From positions 121,730-185,729 of the forward strand of contig DATHDG010000015.1 in assembly GCA_035319125.1 (NCBI GenBank): 64,000 nt of DNA, written 5' to 3'. The notes under the pieces were generated by a model. It was given only the letters and a program-made list of their open reading frames with translations. It was not told the origin of the DNA and did not search any database. Shown piece after piece: positions 17,836 through 25,448 of the stretch. Numbering within the stretch: position 1 is the first letter of the stretch; each line of letters opens with the position of its first letter. The stretch comes from Fen-1308 sp035319125. GTDB taxonomy: Bacteria > Nitrospirota > Thermodesulfovibrionia > Thermodesulfovibrionales > Dissulfurispiraceae. The translations under genes and the position numbers were made by a program.

Positions 17836-20526
17836 ATGGCAATCAAGAATCTAGATCTCTTTTTCAATCCCAAGAGAATAGCAGTAATCGGGGCCGATGA
17901 AGATCCGAAGTCTCTTGGTGCAGCAGTCTTTGGCAATCTGATAGGCAAGGGATACAAAGGAGCAGTATATCCTGTAAACAAGAAACTGGAAACAGTGCGC
18001 GGCGTCGAGTCTTATCCCACGATAAGTGATATTCAGCGGGATATCGATCTGGCCATACTGGCGGATACTTGTGAAAAAATGATAGATCAGCTCGAAGAAT
18101 GCGGCCGGAAGGGAGTCAAGGGAGTGATAATTCTGTGTCCTGACTATCACTATCGCGTTTCAGATCCACTGCAAACCGAAGAGAAAATCAGAGAACTATC
18201 GCGAAAATACGGGTTCAGAGTTTTGGGCCCCAATTCACTAGGCTTTATGCGTCCCAGCAAAGGGATAAATGCGAGCATCTTTCCGAAAATGCCACCGCGC
18301 GGCAATATCGCGTTTATTGCACAGGGAGCGACGTTAGCGACAGCACTACTTGACAGGGCAGTGAGCAAGAAGGTTGGCTTCAGCTATTTTGTTTCCCTCG
18401 GATCGAAATTTGACATTGATTTTGCCGATATGATTGATTTCCTTGGAGTGGATAGCGAAACCAGGGCGATAATCTTATACGTTGAATCGCTTTGGAATGG
18501 GCGCAAATTTATGACGGCTGTGCGTTCTTATTCGTACAACAAGCCTATCGTCATATTCAAATCAGGCAAATATGAAGAGTCGGCCCATGTGGCACTAACA
18601 TATTCTGGAAGCCTGGCTGGAGAAGATGTAGTTTATGAGGCAGCGTTCAATAGGGCTGGTGCTGTCCGAGCTGACGATATGCTTGATCTTTTTTATCTTG
18701 CTGAGACTCTGGCAAAACAACGGAGACCGAAAGGAAATCGGCTGGCCATAGTATCCAATGCCGGCGGACCCGCTGTTATCGCTGTAGACCAGTTACTGAA
18801 ACAAGGGGGCTCGTTGGCACTTCTTGGTGAGAATACTGTTGACGGAATAAAGAAAATACTGCCTCAAACCAAGCGTATCATTCAAAATCCTGTCGACCTG
18901 CTCTCGGATGCAACGCCTGATCAGTATAAAGCAGCTGTGGACAGCTGCTTGAAAGACGATAATGTTGACGCAGTCTTAGTCATGCTGGTGCCTTCATTAA
19001 CTGCAAAACCGAAAGAAACGGCTGAAGTAGTCGCTGCCGCAGCGGTGGCAAATCCGTATATGACCAAGCCGGTTTTCACCTCGTGGATGGGGGAGGAATC
19101 TGTCGGTGAAGGTCGCAATGTGCTGAATGAAAGGGGCATTCCAACATTCGTCACACCTGAACAGGCCGTGCGGAATTTCATGTACGTGTACCACTATGAT
19201 GAAAACCTGAGATTGCTTCTTGAAACACCAGAGGATATCCTGAAAAGCTTTTTCCCTGAAAAGGGCCGCGTTGCCTCGATCATTAAGGACGCTTCTGAGC
19301 GACATAAACTGTTCTTAACGCTGAATGATGCCAAGGATATACTTCAGGCATATGGCATACCGGTCATGCGTACGGGCCGTGCTCTGAACGAGGATGAGGC
19401 GGTAAGCTTGGCTCGTGAAATCGGTTTCCCAGTGGTCCTCAAGGTTGATTCCTCCAAGCTGCTGCTTAAATTGAAAAAAGGAAATATCAAAGATACGGAA
19501 GGCGTTGTAGATGCATTCAGAAAGCTTCGCGCCGAAGCTTCCAGGGCTGGAGATCCCGATGTGGCCATGCTTGTGCAGCCGATGCTTGCTAGGCGTGGAT
19601 ATGAAGTCGCTATAGGAGCGAAAAAAGACCCTACCTTTGGCTCAGTGATTCTCTTTGGAACCGGCGGAGAGATGCTGGGCGTTATGGAAGATTATGCTGT
19701 TGCTCTTCCACCGTTAAACCAGGCACTGGCCAAGCACATGATGATGGAGACAAAGATATTTAGATATCTTCAGCAACGCCCAAATTATGTTGAGTCACTT
19801 AAATATCTGCAAGAGATTGTGGTTCGGTTCTCACACTTAATCGTAGATTTCCATCATATCAAAGAAGTTGATATCAACTCCTTTTTCGTCACCTCAGATG
19901 GAGGTTATGCGCTGGATGCGAGCATATTGTTTGAAGATGAAATCCTTGATGGTTTCGTGCAGCCGGGGAGAGAACTCTGCCCATCGCATCTTTCCATCTG
20001 CCCGTATCCCGGGAAATTTGCTACCGAAATAACTCTTAAGAACGGAACACCGGCTGTGATCAGGCCTATACGCCCTGAAGACGAACCCATGATAGTTGAG
20101 CTATTCAAAAGCTTTTCAGAGCAAACTATCGTACTCAGATTTTTCCAGAGGTTCCCTCATCTGTCGCATGAGCATCTGGTCCGCTATTGCCAGATCGACT
20201 ACGATCGCGAGTTGGCTCTTGTATGCGTAATCGATGAGGATGGTCATGACAAGATCATCGGTGATGTCCGCATGATAAAGCTTGCCGACATGGAGAGTGC
20301 GGATATGGCGATTATGGTTTCTGATAAATGGCAGGGAATGGGAGTGGGAATAGCCCTTTCGATGCATTGCCTCAAGGTTGCAAAGGACGCCGGCATAAAA
20401 CGGGTATTGATGGACATTCTTAAGATCAACTCATATATGCTGAGTCTGGCTAATCGGCTCGGCTTCTCGCGCAGAGAAACATATGATGATTATGTCGAAG
20501 TGGAATACAGGCTTAATGAGCAATAA
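17836..20526 (+). CDS. Pat/Pka-type protein lysine acetyltransferase: NDP-forming acyl-CoA synthetase-like domain fused to GNAT (copy 2)
   Basis: This 896-residue protein is an obvious paralogue of the one at 2235, collinear along its whole length: CoA-binding domain, ligase-like domains, ATP-grasp, then GNAT with the WQGMGVG acetyl-CoA loop and the shared ILKIN-Y-NRLGF ending. The phosphohistidine site again lacks His, reading TYSGSLAG with Tyr256. Position 256 is therefore Arg in one copy and Tyr in the other. As third gene of the deacetylase-AcuB-Pat operon it is the better candidate for the Acs acetyltransferase. The copy after gyrA may have another target or another inducing signal. The ribosome site is AAGGA. 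Confidence 0.87.
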   Translation: MAIKNLDLFFNPKRIAVIGADEDPKSLGAAVFGNLIGKGYKGAVYPVNKKLETVRGVESYPTISDIQRDIDLAILADTCEKMIDQLEECGRKGVKGVIILCPDYHYRVSDPLQTEEKIRELSRKYGFRVLGPNSLGFMRPSKGINASIFPKMPPRGNIAFIAQGATLATALLDRAVSKKVGFSYFVSLGSKFDIDFADMIDFLGVDSETRAIILYVESLWNGRKFMTAVRSYSYNKPIVIFKSGKYEESAHVALTYSGSLAGEDVVYEAAFNRAGAVRADDMLDLFYLAETLAKQRRPKGNRLAIVSNAGGPAVIAVDQLLKQGGSLALLGENTVDGIKKILPQTKRIIQNPVDLLSDATPDQYKAAVDSCLKDDNVDAVLVMLVPSLTAKPKETAEVVAAAAVANPYMTKPVFTSWMGEESVGEGRNVLNERGIPTFVTPEQAVRNFMYVYHYDENLRLLLETPEDILKSFFPEKGRVASIIKDASERHKLFLTLNDAKDILQAYGIPVMRTGRALNEDEAVSLAREIGFPVVLKVDSSKLLLKLKKGNIKDTEGVVDAFRKLRAEASRAGDPDVAMLVQPMLARRGYEVAIGAKKDPTFGSVILFGTGGEMLGVMEDYAVALPPLNQALAKHMMMETKIFRYLQQRPNYVESLKYLQEIVVRFSHLIVDFHHIKEVDINSFFVTSDGGYALDASILFEDEILDGFVQPGRELCPSHLSICPYPGKFATEITLKNGTPAVIRPIRPEDEPMIVELFKSFSEQTIVLRFFQRFPHLSHEHLVRYCQIDYDRELALVCVIDEDGHDKIIGDVRMIKLADMESADMAIMVSDKWQGMGVGIALSMHCLKVAKDAGIKRVLMDILKINSYMLSLANRLGFSRRETYDDYVEVEYRLNEQ

Positions 20527-20680
20527 CAGTATGTATTAAATATGCGATTGATTTCATATCAGCGATATATATTCAAATTGGCGCAATATAAAAAGACAAA
20601 CGCAGAATTAGACAGGCCGATATAGTAGTCTGCGGATTTAACGGCATCTTAGCCCATAGGAAGGCAGCAGGGAATTCCTG

Positions 20681-20689
20681 TGTTATAAT
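20681..20689 (+). promoter_or_regulatory. Extended -10 promoter of hisD, implying a leaderless transcript
   Basis: TGTTATAAT contains a perfect -10 hexamer with the TG extension. No good -35 is present. The hexamer ends six bases before the hisD ATG, so transcription should begin at or next to the start codon. Confidence 0.6.
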
Positions 20690-20695
20690 GAGCTG

Positions 20696-22021
20696 ATGAA
20701 AATAATCGCGAACGACAAACAGCTGCAATTATTCTTGAAATCACTGCAAAAGCGAGCTGCCGGAGTCAGCCCTGAAGTAGAAACCACTGTGAAGAGCATT
20801 TTGGCTGATGTGCGGAAACGTGGAGATAAGTCTGTTGCAAAATACACGAAAAAACTTGACAGGCATTCATTGCCGTCCCGCGTAAAGTCCTCGGAGATAG
20901 ACACTTATGCGCGCAAGGCAAATAAAGCCGTTGCAAGGGCTCTCGAGCTGTCTGCTTCAAGGATATATAAGTTCCACTTGCAGCAGAAAGAAGACTCTTG
21001 GTCTTTCGAGTCAGAAGGGGCACTTCTTGGCCAGATTATCAGGCCGATTGAACGCATAGGCGTGTATGTGCCAGGCGGCAAGGCATCATATCCTTCTACG
21101 GTATTGATGAATGTTATACCCGCTCAGGTTGCAGGCGTGAAAGAGATAGCGGTGTGTGTTCCTACACCTGGAGGTGAAGTCAACTCCTGCGTCATGGCGG
21201 CCTTGAGGCTTCTGGGAGTCAAAGAAGTATACCGAATCGGCGGAGCCCAGGCTGTTGCGGCAATGGCGTATGGGACTGAAACTATCAAGAAGGTTGACAA
21301 GATCGTAGGACCCGGTAATATTTTTGTCGCGGTTGCAAAAAGAATGGTGTTTGGCGAGGTTGATATAGATATGATAGCCGGGCCCAGTGAGATTCTCATA
21401 ATAGCAGATGATACAGCTGACCCGGCTTGTGTTGCCGCAGACATGCTAAGTCAGGCAGAACATGACGAGCTGGCTTCGAGCATATTAATCACGCCGTCGG
21501 CCAGACTTATGGAAGATGTGAATCAAGAGCTGAAGATCCAGCTTAAGGCCTTGAAACGCCGTGAAATAGCGAAGAGGTCTCTTGACAGGTACGGAGCGAT
21601 TATAAAGACCAGGAGTCTTGATTCAGCAATAGATATAGCAAACAGGATAGCTCCTGAACATTTAGAGATTGTGACAGCTGATCCCGAGCAGACTGTCCTG
21701 AAGATAAAGAACGCAGGGGCGGCGTTTCTTGGTCAATGGACGCCGGAACCTTTAGGCGATTACTCAGCAGGTCCTAACCACACTTTGCCTACAGGTGGGA
21801 CTGCGAGATTTTCATCTCCGCTGGGCACATATGATTTTATAAAGCGTACAAGCTTGCTGCGGTTCAGTCGCAGGGGATTTATGGCATTGGCTGATACAGT
21901 CGAGACAATGGCCGACGCTGAAGGGCTGGAGGCACATGCCAAAACGATCAGAATAAGAAAAGGACTGTTTAATAAGGGCACGAATAAATTTGTATCGAGA
22001 TGTAAAGCTAAGAGCGAATGA
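20696..22021 (+). CDS. hisD: Histidinol dehydrogenase
   Basis: HisD catalyses the last two oxidations of histidine synthesis, L-histidinol to L-histidine with two NAD+. The 441-residue length is normal. Zn-site residues are visible in SQAEHDELASS and GPNHTLPTGGTARF, and VYVPGGKASYPSTVLMN and VDKIVGPGN are family signatures. The N-terminus MKIIANDKQLQLFL fits the family, so the ATG at 20696 is the real start. There is no Shine-Dalgarno sequence, and a -10 element sits directly upstream. No other his genes are in the window. It converges on the Cys-rich gene at 22065. Confidence 0.96.
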   Translation: MKIIANDKQLQLFLKSLQKRAAGVSPEVETTVKSILADVRKRGDKSVAKYTKKLDRHSLPSRVKSSEIDTYARKANKAVARALELSASRIYKFHLQQKEDSWSFESEGALLGQIIRPIERIGVYVPGGKASYPSTVLMNVIPAQVAGVKEIAVCVPTPGGEVNSCVMAALRLLGVKEVYRIGGAQAVAAMAYGTETIKKVDKIVGPGNIFVAVAKRMVFGEVDIDMIAGPSEILIIADDTADPACVAADMLSQAEHDELASSILITPSARLMEDVNQELKIQLKALKRREIAKRSLDRYGAIIKTRSLDSAIDIANRIAPEHLEIVTADPEQTVLKIKNAGAAFLGQWTPEPLGDYSAGPNHTLPTGGTARFSSPLGTYDFIKRTSLLRFSRRGFMALADTVETMADAEGLEAHAKTIRIRKGLFNKGTNKFVSRCKAKSE

Positions 22022-22064
22022 TGTAAGTTAAGTGACTGGGGCAGAGTGCTTGCTTCAGTTGTGG

Positions 22065-22379
22065 TCAGCCTTTGACGAGCTGGTCTATCATGATGTATCC
22101 GCCGCATGGAGGTCCGGAACGATTATCCCTGTAGTCGCAACCATCGATGCGGAAATCGCATGATTTGCATACGAGATTGAAAAGGTTCTCATCATAGGCC
22201 GGAATATGATTCTTAATGTCATTTGTTTCGCAGACCATATCCGCCAGCTGCTGCAACTCGGATGCTGTGAAGTTTTCAACTAGAACTCTGTAGCCACCAC
22301 AGTACATCTCTTCCTTGCCATTCTTAAAGTATCGGCAGAACCTCTTGCAAATAATATCGATGAAGATTTGTCCTTTCAT
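22065..22379 (-). CDS. Conserved-looking cysteine-rich protein of unknown function
   Basis: I do not recognise this 104-residue family. It has eight cysteines (11, 15, 27, 50, 71, 74, 81 and 92). The last four form CKSCDFRIDGCDYR followed by PPCGGY, which looks like a zinc or iron-sulfur site. It has no signal peptide or membrane segment. The start codon overlaps the cutA stop by four bases (ATGA), so translation is coupled to a metal-tolerance protein. That supports a metal-related role, but only by association. The coupling and the orderly Cys spacing argue that it is a real gene. Confidence 0.72.
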   Translation of the reverse strand: MKGQIFIDIICKRFCRYFKNGKEEMYCGGYRVLVENFTASELQQLADMVCETNDIKNHIPAYDENLFNLVCKSCDFRIDGCDYRDNRSGPPCGGYIMIDQLVKG

Positions 22380-22699
22380 TCGTTTTGTTCTGTTGTTTCC
22401 TTAAGCCAGTTCAGATACTCTTCCGATCCCAATGTCACCGGCATCGCTATAACTTCCGGTACGGTATACGAGTGCAGCTCCTTGACTCTTGCAGCAAGCG
22501 ATTGAAAAAGTTGCCGGCGTGTCTTGGCAATCATCAAGACCTCTTTTTCGTCTTCAATCTTGCCCTGCCAGAAATATATCGATCTGATGTCCCTGATTAT
22601 ATTCACGCAACCGGCCAGCCGCTCTGCAACGAGAATTCCTGCAATTCTGGCAGCTTCTTCTTCGCTTGGTGCTGTAAGCAATACGACAAGGGCATCCAT
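22376..22699 (-). CDS. cutA: Divalent-cation tolerance protein CutA
   Basis: This 107-residue protein has the ferredoxin-like fold of CutA1, a very stable trimer linked to copper tolerance and signalling. Family signatures are visible: APSEEEAARIAGILVAERLAGCVNI, SIYFWQGKIEDEKEVLMIAKT and the ending HSYTVPEVIAMPVTLGSEEYLNWL. The ribosome site AAGGAGG lies just before the ATG, 29 bases after the peptidase gene. It is probably the third gene of a purF-peptidase-cutA-Cys-rich transcript. Confidence 0.93.
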   Translation of the reverse strand: MDALVVLLTAPSEEEAARIAGILVAERLAGCVNIIRDIRSIYFWQGKIEDEKEVLMIAKTRRQLFQSLAARVKELHSYTVPEVIAMPVTLGSEEYLNWLKETTEQNE

Positions 22700-22728
22700 A
22701 AAGCCTCCTTATTGATGCCGGATATTTG

Positions 22729-23856
22729 TCAGAAAAACGGAATCCCTTTGCCGATTAACTTTATCCTCTTGCCTGCTGAAGTTATGAGCGTGACGGTTGG
22801 CTTGAAGAGAACGAAGTCCTGATGGAAAGGCGTTTTTACCTTGCCTCCAAATGAGCTGTTGTCACCGAGGGCTATATGGATAGTTCCGAGGATTTTTTCA
22901 GATTCGAGGATATTGTCAGGCCTATTTGCCCTCGGGTTGGTGCCGATGCCGAGTTCAGCTATGTTACGGTTTTCCTTGCGCTCATTGAGTTTGGCTGTCA
23001 GTTGAGCCGCGAATGGCTCTTTCCCCAAAACGTCGGTGACGACACCGTTTTTTATTTCAAGCGTGACCGGTTCAGCGAGTTCGCGCATTGGCGCCCATTG
23101 CAGTACTAGCTTGCCCTCAGCAGAGCCCTCGATTGGAGCGAGGAAGACTTCGCCGGCCGGTAGATTACCGAAAGCACCTTTTCTTGTGAGAATGCCTGTG
23201 TCCGACAAGGCCTTGCGACCCTTATTTGACAACCGTACCTGAGTCCCGTTGGAGGATGAGATCTCAATATGTTCTGCCATATTGACAGTCTTTTCCAGCG
23301 CGATAGTCCTTTTGGCCAAGGCCCTCCAGTCGACATGCATCGAGCCTTCAAGCATCGAAGCGTCAAAAAGAGGCATACTTGCGTAACGGCATCTGCATAT
23401 TCTGGTCAGGAAATCCCTGAATCGCGTATGGCTTGTGGAGTAATTGGATAGAGCTATTGCTACATCAACAGATTCCGACTTGCAGCTTTCAAATATTGAT
23501 TCAGCCTCTCGCAAGCCGCTGTCTGCAATTTCCTTCTTTAACAACTGGATTAGCAGGCCTTTTCTTTTGAGTTTTTCTACAGCCCTCTTGCCGAATGCGG
23601 TTTCCCATAATTCTACCGGCGGCTCCATCCCATGACTTCCCAGCGCCTGAAATTCCTTGTAGATAATCTTCTTAGCAAAGGATCTGCCAACTTCTGCAGT
23701 CAGCAGGGCAATATTCCTGAGGCAGTCACGCCTGCAGCTGTCACCAGTGTCAATGATTTCAAGCGGCGCTGGAATGTCTGTAAAGACGAGGATTTTTTCG
23801 GTTGCCTTTACGCCGAGGTTAGTTTTATAAATTGAGCGTATGCTGTCCAGCATCAT
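22729..23856 (-). CDS. M29-family (AmpS/PepS-type) aminopeptidase-like protein
   Basis: This 375-residue protein resembles the thermophilic aminopeptidase family M29, metalloenzymes that remove N-terminal residues from peptides. The C-terminal half carries the clearest signals: the block around AELGIGTNPRANRPDNILESEKILGTIHIALGDN and the later HQDF, which hold the conserved Glu and His metal ligands. The N-terminal half is less typical, so the substrate is uncertain. It starts 45 bases after purF. The start codon has only a weak ribosome site; ATG at 23856 or the adjacent ATG at 23853 could be used. Confidence 0.8.
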   Translation of the reverse strand: MMLDSIRSIYKTNLGVKATEKILVFTDIPAPLEIIDTGDSCRRDCLRNIALLTAEVGRSFAKKIIYKEFQALGSHGMEPPVELWETAFGKRAVEKLKRKGLLIQLLKKEIADSGLREAESIFESCKSESVDVAIALSNYSTSHTRFRDFLTRICRCRYASMPLFDASMLEGSMHVDWRALAKRTIALEKTVNMAEHIEISSSNGTQVRLSNKGRKALSDTGILTRKGAFGNLPAGEVFLAPIEGSAEGKLVLQWAPMRELAEPVTLEIKNGVVTDVLGKEPFAAQLTAKLNERKENRNIAELGIGTNPRANRPDNILESEKILGTIHIALGDNSSFGGKVKTPFHQDFVLFKPTVTLITSAGKRIKLIGKGIPFF

Positions 23857-23901
23857 AATATCAATATCGTATAATGAATCAAAGGCAGAAGCAACTGGTC
23901 T

Positions 23902-25332
23902 TTAAGCGAATGACAATTCCATTTGCGCTGTCTTTTCACGCGGGAAGAGTATCGGGTATTTGTTGTCGAAGCATGCAGTGCAATAGTTTTCGGGATGGGG
24001 AATGATTCCTTTAAGGCCGTTTATGCTTAGGTATGCCAAGCTGTCTGCTGTAATGTATTTGCGTATTTCTTCGACCATATGTGTGGATGCAATAAGTTCC
24101 TGGCGAGTCGGTGTGTCGATGCCATAGAAGCACGGTCCAATTGTAGGCGGTGAACTTATTCTCATATGGACCTCGCGTGCGCCGCCGACTTCCCGGATCA
24201 TCTTGATGATCTTCTTGGATGTTGTTCCCCTGACAATTGAATCGTCCACTACAACAACTCTTTTACCTTCGAGCAAGCACCTTACCGGATTTAATTTAAT
24301 CTTGACGCCGAAATGCCTGATGCTCTGTTTTGGTTCTATGAAGGTCCTGCCGACATAGTGGTTTCTGATGAGTCCAAAATCGAACGGTATGCCGCTTTGT
24401 TCTGCGAAGCCGATAGCTGCAGGGACACCGGAATCAGGCACAGGGATTACGAGATCTGCATCAACCGGCGAATCGATGGCGAGCTGTTTCCCGAAATTCT
24501 TGCGGGTTGTATTGACGCAGGTGTGATCATAAATATAACTGTCAGGTCTCGAGAAATATATAAATTCAAAAACGCAAAAGGCTTTTCTGGGACTCTTTAG
24601 CGCTTGCAATGAGCGGATACCATGCTCGTTTATTACCACTAGCTCTCCGGGTTCAACGTCCCTTATATATCGCGCATTGATAATATCGAAGGCGCAAGTT
24701 TCTGATGCGATGACGTAAGCATTGTCCACCATCCCAATTGCAAGCGGTCTGACCCCGAAGGGATCCCGAAGCGCTATGAGTTCATTTTCTCTCAGGAAGA
24801 GGAGACTGAAAGCTCCGCGGACATCTTTGAGAGCTTCCGTTATGCGCTCATAAGGATCTTCACTTTTAGCTCTCGCAATAAGATGCAGTATTACTTCGCT
24901 ATCTGACGATGACTGGAAGATGGCCCCTTCGCTTTCGAGCGCTGTTCGCATCTGGTCGGCATTGACAAGGTTCCCGTTATGGGCTATCGCGATAGAACCA
25001 AGCGCATAATTGGCTACTAAAGGTTGTACATTCTTGAGGACGCTGCTCCCAGCCGTTGAATAGCGGTTATGTCCTATCGCTGCGTGTCCGGGAAGCCGTT
25101 TAAGTCTCTTTTCACTGAAAATGTCCGAAACAAGACCCATTGCTTTTTCCAGATGAAGCGTTTTACCGTCAGTCGAGCAGATGCCGGCCCCTTCCTGCCC
25201 GCGATGCTGCAGCGCGTACAGGCCCAGATAGGCAAGATTGGCCGCTTCAAGATGGCCGAAAACGCCGAATATGCCGCATTCCTCATGGATGTCATGAAAA
25301 AGTGGACTGTTGCAGCAGTATCTTCTAACCAT
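23902..25332 (-). CDS. purF: Amidophosphoribosyltransferase, Fe-S type
   Basis: PurF makes 5-phosphoribosylamine from PRPP and glutamine, the first step of purine synthesis. The mature nucleophile Cys begins CGIFGVFGH after an 18-residue propeptide when translation starts at the ATG at 25332 (MVRRYC), giving 476 residues, the normal size. An upstream GTG at 25410 would add 26 hydrophobic residues with no family precedent. The PRPP loop reads VVVVDDSIVRGTTSKK. Cysteines in ETCAFD, IGPCFYGID and YCTACFDNKYP match the 4Fe-4S ligands of the Bacillus-type enzyme. It is divergent from uvrB. Confidence 0.95.
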   Translation of the reverse strand: MVRRYCCNSPLFHDIHEECGIFGVFGHLEAANLAYLGLYALQHRGQEGAGICSTDGKTLHLEKAMGLVSDIFSEKRLKRLPGHAAIGHNRYSTAGSSVLKNVQPLVANYALGSIAIAHNGNLVNADQMRTALESEGAIFQSSSDSEVILHLIARAKSEDPYERITEALKDVRGAFSLLFLRENELIALRDPFGVRPLAIGMVDNAYVIASETCAFDIINARYIRDVEPGELVVINEHGIRSLQALKSPRKAFCVFEFIYFSRPDSYIYDHTCVNTTRKNFGKQLAIDSPVDADLVIPVPDSGVPAAIGFAEQSGIPFDFGLIRNHYVGRTFIEPKQSIRHFGVKIKLNPVRCLLEGKRVVVVDDSIVRGTTSKKIIKMIREVGGAREVHMRISSPPTIGPCFYGIDTPTRQELIASTHMVEEIRKYITADSLAYLSINGLKGIIPHPENYCTACFDNKYPILFPREKTAQMELSFA

Positions 25333-25435
25333 TGGACCGATGGCTCTTTTCAAAAAGGAAAATAGTGAATGAAAACAAAATGCCAGCAAGAGTGCAATAT
25401 AGCCTCTCACCTTCGTTTACTCAGGCAACGAGGTT

Positions 25436-25444
25436 ATTCTAACA
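25436..25444 (-). promoter_or_regulatory. Possible extended -10 promoter for purF
   Basis: On the minus strand TGTTAGAAT is a TGn-extended -10 (five of six matches). Transcription would start near 25429, leaving about 97 bases before the ATG at 25332. No -35 is seen. It lies immediately upstream of uvrB, so the two promoters would share this short interval. Confidence 0.35.
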
Positions 25445-25448
25445 TAAA

